Of a stretch of 64,000 bases of DNA, positions 47,579 to 56,500 are shown in pieces; position 1 is the first letter of the stretch, and each line of letters begins with the position of its first letter. Made by a program: the position numbers and the translations under genes. Under the pieces are notes generated by a model. The model was not told where the DNA came from and did not search any database. It saw nothing but the letters and a program-made list of their open reading frames with translations. Origin of the DNA: Planococcaceae bacterium Storch 2/2-2 (GTDB lineage: Bacteria; Bacillota; Bacilli; Bacillales_A; Planococcaceae); contig WOYE01000009.1 in assembly GCA_009740415.1 (NCBI GenBank), positions 1,302,001 through 1,366,000 on the forward strand, given 5' to 3'.

Positions 47579-47607
47579 ACTTTATCGTAAGGTCATTGAA
47601 TTGTCAA
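47579..47607 (-). promoter_or_regulatory. Promoter of the Met T-box / SAM hydrolase
   Basis: On the minus strand TTGACA (47602-47607), a 17-base spacer and TAAAGT (47579-47584), immediately before the T-box RNA. Confidence 0.8.
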
Positions 47608-47652
47608 ACAATTGTGTGATTTTATTAAACATGAACGATTGTGCCGCTCTTT

Positions 47653-48708
47653 TTATAAAGAATCGAAGTCGATCGGGTCGACTAAATACGTATGCTGGCT
47701 CGCTGTCATCGCATCTCGCCACGCACGATTCAATGCGGTTCGTTGTAACAAACCGTACATCCCGAGCGCTGGCATACAATCGTTCATTTGGTTAACGAGC
47801 GAGCCGTTCCACCGTTGGACGTTGTTTGAAAAATGTTCCATCTCTTCTTTCGTAATGACACGACCGTTTGTATGGAACCGCCACAACGTTTTCAATTGAG
47901 CATAAAACTGTTCATGGATCGTTTGTAACTGACGGTTTCCTTCAAGAAGTAGCTGTTCTGCTCTTCTTTTTCTTTCGTCTTTCAAACGATCGTTCACGAG
48001 CACCTCCATCTCTTCATAAAAACGATCAGCCACGCCGAGTACGACTGCCATAAATGAAGCTTGCGAAAACGGCAAGAAAGGGAACGTTTGAACGTCCGTC
48101 CGGTATTCATTTTTCAATTGTGTAAAAAAGAACGTTCGCGCGAGCGGAATGACGGCATCTTTTACGTGAATCGTATGACTACCCGTTCCTTTTAAACCGA
48201 TCGCATCCCAATCTTCTTCGATCATTACTTCGTCTGGATCCATAATGAAGCTACGAACGTTTCCGTCGTACGGACCTCCTTCAACGAGGCAATTCGCTGT
48301 AAACATCGATGCATACGGCGATCCACTACAATACAGCCACGTGCCATTTACGCGGTACGCTTCACCATCCCACGTCGCTTTGCCAGCCGGGAAACCACTT
48401 CCTGCAATGACAGCCTCTCGTTTAGAAAAGCGCTCTTCGCATTGTTCTTTTTCAAAATACGGAACGAACGCATTGCCCCCTGTTCCAATCGTTACGAGCC
48501 AACCGAAACTACCGTTTAACCGGGAAGCTTCTTCAAAAATACGAATGCCGCTCACTAAATCTTCCTCTCGTCCATTCAATGCTTTCGGAACGAATAATTT
48601 AAACAATTTTTCATCGAATGCCTCTTGCAACAAATGAGATGGCAGCGTTCCTGTCGCATCGATCGTCTCCTCTGCTCGTCGCACGTGGTGCGCTAACTGT
48701 TCATTCAT
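47653..48708 (-). CDS. Acyl-CoA dehydrogenase-fold protein
   Basis: A 351-residue protein of the acyl-CoA dehydrogenase/flavin monooxygenase superfamily. The N-terminal helical part, the middle beta domain (AGSGFPAGKATWDGEAYRVN, then GTWLYCSGSPYASMF, a typical ACAD flavin region) and a C-terminal helical domain are recognisable. The usual catalytic Glu loop is not evident, and the form resembles HpaC/DszC-linked oxygenases (acyl-CoA dehydrogenase C-terminal type 2). ATG 48708 is preceded by GATGGAG; TTG three bases earlier is equally possible. Single gene; substrate unknown. A second ACAD-type gene is cut by the right window edge. Confidence 0.75.
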   Translation of the reverse strand: MNEQLAHHVRRAEETIDATGTLPSHLLQEAFDEKLFKLFVPKALNGREEDLVSGIRIFEEASRLNGSFGWLVTIGTGGNAFVPYFEKEQCEERFSKREAVIAGSGFPAGKATWDGEAYRVNGTWLYCSGSPYASMFTANCLVEGGPYDGNVRSFIMDPDEVMIEEDWDAIGLKGTGSHTIHVKDAVIPLARTFFFTQLKNEYRTDVQTFPFLPFSQASFMAVVLGVADRFYEEMEVLVNDRLKDERKRRAEQLLLEGNRQLQTIHEQFYAQLKTLWRFHTNGRVITKEEMEHFSNNVQRWNGSLVNQMNDCMPALGMYGLLQRTALNRAWRDAMTASQHTYLVDPIDFDSL

Positions 48709-48880
48709 CAAGACTCCATCACTCCTTTTCTTTTGTCCATTCTATCAAACGCTTCACCGTTTGCGACACGTTGTCTCCTCTTTCTCTGGAACTATCTCCT
48801 TTTCATACCGTCCTATCGTTTAGACAGTCATCTTTTCAAACATTCTGCTATACTATTAGGAAAGAGGAGGATGCTAGGAA

Positions 48881-49342
48881 ATGAATGACCATCACTCGAC
48901 CGATCAAATCGCTCGGGCTATCTTTACTGTCAACCGCCATGCGAAAACAGCACCAGATAATCGCGAATTGTATCGTTTAAAAAGCGAATCGTTATTGAAA
49001 CTCATCCAAGAAAGAAAAGCTTCAAAAATCGGTTTGCAATTCGTCCACAATCCGACGAAAAGCCAACAATACTCGACAACGCTCGTTAAATGTAGTTCGT
49101 TTTACTTTCATATGCGAGCAACGAAAGAAGACTTCCAACGGTTGCCGCACTTAGGTCATCCGAATGGACGCTTCCGAAACCCGAGCGTGTCGATGGGCCT
49201 TTCGAAGGCGAAACGCATTTTGCAAGCTTACTTGAATGAAGGACCGACGAACCGCGAACAACCCGCAACGAAATGGCAACGTTTGAAAAAAGAAAGACAG
49301 CCCGATCGAACGATTTTTACTTCGAGTTATTTAGACGGATAG
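48881..49342 (+). CDS. ykyB: YkyB-like conserved protein
   Basis: A 153-residue cytoplasmic protein matching B. subtilis YkyB in several blocks: IARAIFTVNRHAKTAPDN, KIGLQFVHNPTKSQQYS, FYFHMRATKEDFQRLPHLGH and MGLSKAKRILQAYL. No enzymatic signature is known and function is unknown; the His/Arg-rich core could bind nucleic acid (speculation). AGAGGAGG precedes the ATG by ten bases. It stands as a single plus-strand gene with no clear terminator. Confidence 0.9.
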   Translation: MNDHHSTDQIARAIFTVNRHAKTAPDNRELYRLKSESLLKLIQERKASKIGLQFVHNPTKSQQYSTTLVKCSSFYFHMRATKEDFQRLPHLGHPNGRFRNPSVSMGLSKAKRILQAYLNEGPTNREQPATKWQRLKKERQPDRTIFTSSYLDG

Positions 49343-49678
49343 TACTTCTGTTTTGAATCGTTCGAGCCATTTTTCATAAAGTACACTTTCTTTTTTGACT
49401 CGTACGCTCTCATTCGTTATAAGTGAAAGTAACCTTTTTTTCTTTTGAAAATGCTCGGATGAATGAAAGGTGTTACACGAATTCGAACGATGGAATCAAA
49501 GGAAAGGGAGTTATGAAAAGCCGTCAATCTATGAACGGAAACATCTGTTATTGTCAACGTCACGTGTATGGAAAATTTCAAGCAACTCGACATGGAAAAA
49601 GAAATCGTTTCACATGATTTACATTTAAAAATTAGGGTATAGTGTATGAAGACTATACATTTTATGAGGAGAGATTGT
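49343..49678 (+). other. 336-base spacer between ykyB and the acidic lipoprotein gene
   Basis: The spacer contains a possible small ORF (listed separately). A candidate promoter for the lipoprotein lies at TATAGT (49638-49643), overlapping GGGTAT (49635-49640), with GATTTA 13 bases before it; this could be a sigma-B-like site but matches poorly at -35. A short inverted repeat TATAGT ... ACTATA (49638-49657) overlaps the -10. I see no terminator for ykyB. Confidence 0.4.
49513..49617 (+). CDS. Possible small basic Cys/His protein
   Basis: A 34-residue reading frame, with GGAAAGGGAG just before the ATG. It reads MKSRQSMNGNICYCQRHVYG followed by a Lys/Arg/His-rich tail ending NRFT. CYC plus nearby His residues could bind a metal. 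The frame remains open upstream to about 49423, but only this start has a ribosome site. No homologue is known to me; it may be chance. Confidence 0.3.
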   Translation: MKSRQSMNGNICYCQRHVYGKFQATRHGKRNRFT

Positions 49679-50350
49679 ATGAAGAAACGTTCATTAGCAG
49701 TCGTAGCAATGGCTGCGGCACTTACACTCGCAGCATGTTCAGAAGATGAAAAAACGACAGATCCAGTAGAACCAGAAACGCCTGAAGTAGAAGAAGTAGA
49801 AGAAGTGGAAACGCCTGAAGCGGAAGAAGTAGAAGAAGTGGAAGTAGAAGAAAAAGAAGAAAAAGTAGAAGAAGAACCGAAATCTGAAGAAGCTCCTGCG
49901 GTCGAAGAAGACGTAACGACTTCTGCAACAGAACCAGTGGCGGCACCGATCGAAGACGAAAATAAAAACTTAAACTACGACATTGACGTTCCTGAAGGAT
50001 ATGCGTTATCAGAAGAAGAACCTGGTAAAGATATCGTCCATTCAGAAGCGAACTCAGAATCATTCGTACGAATCGAATCAGAACCATTCAGCGAGGAAAC
50101 ATTTAACTACTACGATACGAATGGTAAAGAAACATTATCATTTTCTGGCGTAGAAGGTGCTGAAGTAGAAGAAATCGATTCACCGGTCCAAGCCGATCGT
50201 GCGAAAGCGTATCGCGTGAAAGCCGACACTGGTTACGTTTCAGTGTACGTATTCCAAAAAGGCGATAAAGTCGTCCGTACGACAGTATTTGACGATGCGG
50301 AGCAATCGAACGCATCAGCCTTCAACAACATCATTAACTCGATCCGATAA
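49679..50350 (+). CDS. Acidic Glu/Val-repeat lipoprotein
   Basis: A 223-residue lipoprotein. Signal peptide MKKRSLAVVAMAAALTLAAC has lipobox LAAC. Residues 27-75 are an extremely acidic, repetitive linker of EVEEVE-type units, probably unstructured and spanning the wall. The last 120 residues form a compact alpha/beta domain beginning NYDIDVPEGYALSEEE and ending AFNNIINSIR. It resembles small exported lipoprotein domains of Bacilli, but I cannot name the family. AGGAGAG precedes ATG 49679. Single gene; copy C of the intergenic repeat provides its terminator. Confidence 0.85.
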   Translation: MKKRSLAVVAMAAALTLAACSEDEKTTDPVEPETPEVEEVEEVETPEAEEVEEVEVEEKEEKVEEEPKSEEAPAVEEDVTTSATEPVAAPIEDENKNLNYDIDVPEGYALSEEEPGKDIVHSEANSESFVRIESEPFSEETFNYYDTNGKETLSFSGVEGAEVEEIDSPVQADRAKAYRVKADTGYVSVYVFQKGDKVVRTTVFDDAEQSNASAFNNIINSIR

Positions 50351-50354
50351 CATT

Positions 50355-50513
50355 GGCCGAGATTGAAACGACACCGTTTCTCAACAAACAAAAGACACTT
50401 GAATGATCAAACATTCAAGTGTCTTTTTAACGTTCAAAAGAAACCGAGTGACCACTTACTTTGCGTAAATGGTTACTCGGTGTTCGTTTGCTCGGCTTTG
50501 TCCGAGCTTTTTT
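50355..50513. repeat. Two-hairpin intergenic repeat, copy C
   Basis: Same plan as copy A. The 5' end is GCCGAGATTGAAACGAC. The first hairpin has 14-bp arms identical to copy A, AAGACACTTGAATG / CATTCAAGTGTCTT plus T5 (50392-50428). The second hairpin is AACCGAGT ... ACTCGGT with inner TTAC/GTAAA (50442-50481). The 3' end is GCTCGGCTTTGTCCGAGC and T6. The 100-base middle of copy A is absent. It lies between the convergent lipoprotein and marR genes. Confidence 0.8.
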
Positions 50514-50557
50514 ATTGGACGTGCTCATGAGGACTCTTCCGATCCGAGTGTTTACAG

Positions 50558-51001
50558 TTAATGAATCGTTTGAATCGAATGTCCGAGCTTTTTCAAAAGC
50601 TGAGTGAGCTGCTGCTGTTCATCAGCCGATAAAGCGCTCATAAGCTCGACGACTCGTTTTTCATGTTCAGGGAAGACGCGCCGAATGAAATCGTCGCCTT
50701 GCTCCGTATTCGATACGTAAAAGACACGCCGATCGGTTGCGCATCGCTCGCGCTGCACGTACCCTTTTTTCTCAAGCTGTTTCACGACGTACGTCAACGA
50801 ACCGCTCTGCATTAAAATCTTTTGTCCGACTCGTTGAATCGGTTGTGGCCCTTTATGATACAACAATTCGAGCACTGCAAATTCCGTCGAATTGACTCCG
50901 TACGAATCGATCGCTTCGTAAAGAGCTTCCAACGTCACTTTACTCGCACGAGAAAGTGCGATCAATAAATCGAGCGAACGTTTCGTCACTTGTTCATCCA
51001 T
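50558..51001 (-). CDS. MarR family transcriptional regulator
   Basis: A 147-residue winged-helix regulator. The recognition region is IQRVGQKILMQSGSLTYVVK (helix-turn-helix), and the wing QRERCATDRRVFYVSNTEQG contains the DR-x-wing motif typical of MarR proteins; flanking helices provide dimerisation. AAAGGAGG precedes the ATG. It lies 23 bases downstream of the Ktr potassium channel gene on the same strand and may be co-transcribed. The target is unknown; no conserved Cys suggests a ligand-binding rather than thiol-sensing mode. Confidence 0.9.
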   Translation of the reverse strand: MDEQVTKRSLDLLIALSRASKVTLEALYEAIDSYGVNSTEFAVLELLYHKGPQPIQRVGQKILMQSGSLTYVVKQLEKKGYVQRERCATDRRVFYVSNTEQGDDFIRRVFPEHEKRVVELMSALSADEQQQLTQLLKKLGHSIQTIH

Positions 51002-51024
51002 CGACTTTCTCCTCCTTTCATCTG

Positions 51025-52389
51025 TTACCCGATAATGACACGTTCTTTCGGATAACGGTAATCGATTTTGTTTTTCTTACCACCGAGTGTGAATAAAAAT
51101 GAAATGAGTCCGACACGTCCGATGAACATGAGTCCCATTAAAATGAGCTTGCTCCACGTCGTCAAGTCACTCGTAATGCCAAGCGACATCCCACACGTTC
51201 CGAACGCTGACGTAATTTCAAAAAGAAGTGCAGTCGTCGGTACTTCAGGCTCTAACAACAAAAGGGCAATGAGTGAACCGATGACCATCGTTCCTGCTAA
51301 TATGATGACCGCATACGAGCGAAAAACGTCCACTACTTTAATTTGACGTTTGAACACGTGGATGACTTCATTCCCTTTCGCAAAATTAATGAGGAATAAA
51401 AAAGCGATCGCTAACGTCGTCGTACGAATACCGCCTCCGACAGAGCTAGGCGAAGCACCGATGAACATGAGCGTACTAATGAAAATATCGGACGCTTCGC
51501 TAAATTGAGTGACATCAAATGTCGTCAATCCAGCAGACCGTGCGGAAACGGAGTGAAAGAGCGCTGTAAATATTTTCTCATGCCATACCATCCCACGAAA
51601 CGAGTTGAACGACTCGATCGCATAAATGGTCACCGCTCCGAACAATAATAAAATGCCGAACGTCGCCGTCGTAATTTTCGTAAATAGCGAAAAGCGAAAC
51701 GGTACATTTTGTTTCCGACGCGTAAAGTAACTTTTCACTTCAATCAATACAGGAAATCCGATCGCCCCGAGGACGATGAGCAACATGACGACAATTTGTA
51801 CGAAATAGTCACTGAAATACGGTGTCAATGACGCTTCCGTTATGTCGAACCCTGCGTTCGTCGTCGCTGAGACAGCCATGAACATTCCGTGCAGCAATGC
51901 TTCTTGGAACGTTTCATAAAAGCGTGTGAAATATAACGTTAAAATGATGCCACCCGTCAATTCGATGACGAACATAATTTTTATAATTTCTCGAATGAGT
52001 CGAACGACGCCAGATAATGAATATTGGTTATGATCGACCATAATTAATTGACGTTCTCTCAAGCCGATTCGCTTTTTAACGATGAGCCAAAAAAATGTAC
52101 CGAGTGACATAATTCCGATCCCACCGAGCTGCAAGACGAACATGAGCATGACGATGCCGAATGTCGAGTACGTACCACCGATACTAATCGACGACAGTCC
52201 TGTGACGCTCACGGCACTCACTGCCGTAAATAAGCTATCGATGAAACGTACTTCTACTCCAGGTAAATAAACACCTGGTACGTTTAACAAACCGAACGCT
52301 AATGCGACGGCTAAAAAATAGTAGAAGACGATCAATTGAGTCGGCGTAAACTTATTTAAATTTTCTCTAGTCAGCTTCGTCTGTTGCAC
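51025..52389 (-). CDS. Ktr-type potassium uptake membrane subunit (TrkH family)
   Basis: Potassium/sodium translocating subunit of 454 residues with the four M1-P-M2 repeats of the TrkH/KtrB family. Selectivity-filter segments are AVSAVSVTGLSS, AVSATTNAGFDI, SVSARSAGLTTF and SAFGTCGMSLGI, each with the central Gly. The length fits KtrB/KtrD. The cytoplasmic RCK partner (KtrA/KtrC) is not encoded here. GTG 52389 is preceded by AAGGAGG at seven bases. The MarR gene follows. I cannot decide between KtrB and KtrD. Confidence 0.93.
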   Translation of the reverse strand: MQQTKLTRENLNKFTPTQLIVFYYFLAVALAFGLLNVPGVYLPGVEVRFIDSLFTAVSAVSVTGLSSISIGGTYSTFGIVMLMFVLQLGGIGIMSLGTFFWLIVKKRIGLRERQLIMVDHNQYSLSGVVRLIREIIKIMFVIELTGGIILTLYFTRFYETFQEALLHGMFMAVSATTNAGFDITEASLTPYFSDYFVQIVVMLLIVLGAIGFPVLIEVKSYFTRRKQNVPFRFSLFTKITTATFGILLLFGAVTIYAIESFNSFRGMVWHEKIFTALFHSVSARSAGLTTFDVTQFSEASDIFISTLMFIGASPSSVGGGIRTTTLAIAFLFLINFAKGNEVIHVFKRQIKVVDVFRSYAVIILAGTMVIGSLIALLLLEPEVPTTALLFEITSAFGTCGMSLGITSDLTTWSKLILMGLMFIGRVGLISFLFTLGGKKNKIDYRYPKERVIIG

Positions 52390-52515
52390 GAGGAGACCTC
52401 CTTCTTTTCATCTGTTTGAAAGACTCAACAATAGACTATTTTTTCATCCATTTCAACCGTTCCATCGGCTGAAATAAAGAAGAAACACCGCCCGATTTCG
52501 AACGGTGTTCCTCTA

Positions 52516-53283
52516 TTATGCCTTCATCTTTTTGTTTTGTCGAACAGAAGAAACGTATCCGTACACGACGAGACTGAGTAAGACACCCCAGAAAATGACA
52601 CTCCACAACGTGGAATGTGGAAACGCTGGATCAATGAACTGAAGTTGCTCGTGCGCAAGCGTCATGACGGCTAGTTTCACACCGACCCATCCGACGATTA
52701 AATATGCCGCCACTTCGAGTTTCGGGAATTTTTCAAGCAAGACGATAAACTGTCGAGCCGCAAACCGAATTAAAATTAAACCGAAAATACCTCCGATGAA
52801 AATGACGATGAACTGTCCACCGTTGATCCCACCGATTTCAAAGTTTCCGAGCTCTGGCAACGTGACAGCGAGCGCAACGGCTGCGAGCATCGAATCAAGA
52901 GCGAATGCAATATCCGCTAACTCTACTTTCAAAACCGTCATCCAAAAACCGCTTTTTTTACGCGGTTTATTGAGAAGTTCTTCCGTTCCTTCTTCGTCAC
53001 CGTGCCGGACATCCCATAAACTTTTAGCCGCCATCCCGAGCAAGTAAATCGCCCCTGCCGCTTGAATGAACCAATATTTGACGAGTGTCGTAATTAAAAA
53101 GAGTGCGATGAACCGGAAGACGAATGCGCCGACTAATCCGTAAAATAACGCTTTTTTCTGTTGTGCCTTCGGTAAATGGCGAACCATCACAGCCATGACA
53201 ACCGCATTATCTGCTGAAAGCAATCCTTCTAACACGATGAGTACGATCAGTACCCATCCGTATTCGAGCAAAACTGTATCCAT
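52516..53283 (-). CDS. TerC family membrane protein, probable manganese exporter
   Basis: A 255-residue integral membrane protein of the TerC family, close to the Bacillus YceF/YkoY (MeeF/MeeY) group implicated in Mn2+ export and metalation of secreted proteins. Conserved acidic membrane motifs are EGLLSADNAVVMAVMV and VELADIAFALDSMLAAVALA, whose Asp/Asn residues coordinate metal. ATG 53283 follows AAAGGGG at seven bases. The gene is controlled by a yybP-ykoY type riboswitch upstream, which strongly supports a manganese function. Confidence 0.92.
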   Translation of the reverse strand: MDTVLLEYGWVLIVLIVLEGLLSADNAVVMAVMVRHLPKAQQKKALFYGLVGAFVFRFIALFLITTLVKYWFIQAAGAIYLLGMAAKSLWDVRHGDEEGTEELLNKPRKKSGFWMTVLKVELADIAFALDSMLAAVALAVTLPELGNFEIGGINGGQFIVIFIGGIFGLILIRFAARQFIVLLEKFPKLEVAAYLIVGWVGVKLAVMTLAHEQLQFIDPAFPHSTLWSVIFWGVLLSLVVYGYVSSVRQNKKMKA

Positions 53284-53310
53284 AATCATTCCCCTTTTAT
53301 GTTTCAAATA

Positions 53311-53456
53311 GAAAGAGACCCTCGCCTAATAATAGGCAAAGGTCTCGCAACGTTAGAATACAATTCTAGCTCTCATGACCGATGGTACTTCTACCATGTA
53401 TTGACGACCATAAGATGAGGTTTCCCTCCATGCTACTCCCCTTTGACAATGTCAAA
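53311..53456 (-). promoter_or_regulatory. yybP-ykoY (manganese) riboswitch with terminator
   Basis: The minus-strand RNA contains AAAGGGGAGTAGC near its 5' end, the internal GGTCATGAGAGC region and the 3' block GCGAGACCTTTGCC, all characteristic of the yybP-ykoY family. GAGACC (53341-53346) pairs with GGTCTC (53315-53320) as a terminator ending TTTCTATTT. Mn2+ binding should prevent this terminator and switch the TerC gene on. Confidence 0.93.
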
Positions 53457-53492
53457 AGTGTTATTAAGCTTCGTGTTCTTTCTGCTGTTACA

Positions 53493-53522
53493 ATTATATA
53501 CCACAACATTCTCACTTGTAAA
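53493..53522 (-). promoter_or_regulatory. Promoter of the manganese riboswitch
   Basis: On the minus strand TTTACA (53517-53522), an 18-base spacer and TATAAT (53493-53498). The -35 abuts the last codons of the RND gene upstream. Confidence 0.75.
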
Positions 53523-53523
53523 C

Positions 53524-56500
53524 TTATTGTTCCAAACGTTCTCTCACTTTTTTCATTCGACGTGTGTCGCGGTCGAATAAACTGTACATGACCGGAACGA
53601 CATACAATGTAAGAAGTGTCGACGATACGAGTCCACCGATTACCGCAATTCCCATCGGCTGGTTCATCTCTGTTCCTTCACCGATTCCGAGCGCGAGCGG
53701 TACGAGCCCTAAAATCGTCGTGAGCGCCGTCATTAAGATTGGACGAACCCGGTCGCGTACAGACTGAGTGATCGCTTCGTACGAATGCATCCCTTGTTCT
53801 TTCTTCTGGTTAATGTAGTCGACGAGAACGATTCCGTTGTTAACGACAATTCCGACGAGTACGAGCACTCCGATGATCGCTGTCACGCTAAGTGGCGTAT
53901 TCGTTAAGAAGAGGCCGAGTGCGACACCGATGATCATTAACGGAACAGAGAACATAATGACGAATGGATATTTAAACGATTCGAACTGTGCAGCCATAAC
54001 GATGTAGACGAGGGCGACAGCGAGTAAAATCGCCATTAACATGTCGTCGATCGCATTTTCAAATAGTTCACGGTCTCCGCCGTATGACAGATCGACTTCT
54101 TCCGGTAAATCGAGATCTTCTACCATCTCATTCACTCGTGTCGTCATATCTCCGAGCGATTGATCCGATTCGTATTTCACATCGAAACTAACAGAATGCG
54201 ATTGATCGACGCGTTGAATCGCTGCGGGTGCTTCTGCGATATCAACGACTGCTACTTCTCCGAGACGGACGTAATCCCCCGTCGGTGTTAACAATTTAAT
54301 CGACTTCAATGCATCGATGCTATCTCGGAATTTTTCATCGTACTTTACGTACAAGCCGACGACTTCTTCCTCTTCATCGACAAATTGAGCAGCGAACGTA
54401 CCGCGTGTTACACTATTGACCGTTTGAGCAATTTGTGCAGGAACTAATCCTTTCGCTGCGGCTTTCTCACGATCGACATCGACGTGTACTTCTTTCACCG
54501 TATCATTCAACGTGTTCGATACTTCTAACACGTAGTCGAGATCGTCCAACCCTTCTGCAACGGCATCGACCGCCTCAGATAGACGTTTCTCTTTCGTATC
54601 GCTCAATGAGAAGGTTAACGTGTTCGGGCTAGAACCAGCGGCTGTTTGTAAGTCAAAACTTACCGTCGCATCTTCACCGACCTCGTCGATCACTTTCGGT
54701 TGAACGTCATCGATGAATTCGAAGACCGAACGATCACGCTCGCTCAATTCAACGAGCTTCACGTACATTTCAGCAACGTTCGATTCGCCGGTACCTTGCG
54801 CCATATTTTGTTGCGTCCCACCGACGAGACTGACGTACACTTCAATGTCCTCTTCTTTTTCTAATTCTTTTTCAATCCGCTTCACTAACTTGTCCGTCGC
54901 ATCGAGCGAAGATCCGTTCGGAAGTTCGACCGACACCGTTAAAAATCCTTCATCGGTCGCTGGTAAAAATTCCGTTCCTACTTTCGTTAAACCGAATAAA
55001 CTACCACCTAACAAAACGACTGTCGTCAATAAGACGATGAAACGGTGATTCAATGCCCATTTCACCGAACGCTCGAAATTGTACATCGTTTTCGAACGAC
55101 GCATACGAGCGGATAAATCTTTCTTCGGTTCTTTCAACATGCGACTCGCCATCATCGGAACGACTGTCAAAGCGACGACGAGCGACGCTGTTAAGCTGAA
55201 CGAAATCGTCAGCGCGAATTCAGTGAAAATTTGACCGATCAATCCTGAAATGAAAATGACAGGTACGAAGACGGCTAATGTTGTCAACGTGGAAGCGGTA
55301 ATCGCTCCACCGACTTCTTTTGAACCGTCCCGCGCAGCATCGGCAGGCGTTTTGCCCATCGCGAGATGCCGCTCGATGTTTTCAATGACGACGATCGCGT
55401 TGTCAACGAGCATCCCGATTCCGAGCGCTAACGCACCGAGCGTCATAATGTTCAATGAAAAATCAGCAAAGAACATGAGGACGAACGTGACGATGACCGA
55501 ATACGGAATCGCTACTCCGATAATGATCGGACTACGTATGCCTCGTAAGAAGAAGAACAAGACGAGCATCGCGAATATTCCACCGAGGATGAGTGACTGA
55601 CCGATATTACCGATCGCCAACTTCACGTAATCTCCTTGGTCGAATAAAATATTCGATTCAATCTTTTTAAATTCTTTTTTCTTCAACAACTTATCGAGTG
55701 ACTTTTTAAACTCCGTCGAGACACTCGCTGTATTCGCTCCTGACTCTTGAAGGACCGACATGAGAACGGCGCGATCATCGTTCGCTCGCGTCATCATTCC
55801 TGTGTCGACTTCCGCTTGCTCCACGTCCGCTACTTGACCGATCGTTACTCGATCTCCCGTCGGTGTCATACCTACTTGCAGCGCGCGAATATCGTCAAGC
55901 GAAGATAACGTACTTAAAATACGAGTCGTTAACAATTCACCGTCGTCCGTTTCGATCGGTTCTCCCGGCATCGATACGTTGCTCGATTGAATCGCTTGGA
56001 CGACATCAGTTTGTGTTAACTTATTTTTTTCTAACAACTCTTCGTTAATTTTTACTGTAATTTCTTCTGTCACTTGACCTGAAACGTTCACACTCGCTAC
56101 ACCTTTCGTCCGGCGTAACTCCGTTTCTAATTCTTCCGCTAATTTCCGAACGTCGACCGAATCGTCCGTCGCTCGAAGCGTCAACTGAATGACTGGAAAC
56201 TGTGCGGGGTCAAACTTCATGAAGCGAGGTTTTGACGCTCCTTCAGGTACTTGCACTTGATCGACGCGTTGCATAATGTCGAGTTCGACATCATCGATCG
56301 AAGTAGACCAATCGAACATGAGCAAAACGAAGTTCGATCCTTCTTGTGAAATCGACTGCATCGATTTCAAACCGGGAGACGTCGACAAGCTCGTCTCGAG
56401 CGGCTTCGTAATTTTTTCGCTCACTTCGGTAGGAGACGCACCTTCATAATTGGAAACGACGACCGCGATCGGCGGGTTCAATTCCGGAATTAACGTCACC

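Noticed and set aside
49423-49617. 64-residue version of the small ORF starting at 49423
   Set aside because: No ribosome site near that start; only the ATG at 49513 has one.
49722-50087. Leucine-rich minus-strand ORF antisense to the acidic lipoprotein
   Set aside because: It is the reverse reading of the Glu/Val repeat (GAA/GTA codons give Leu-rich frames) and has no ribosome site.
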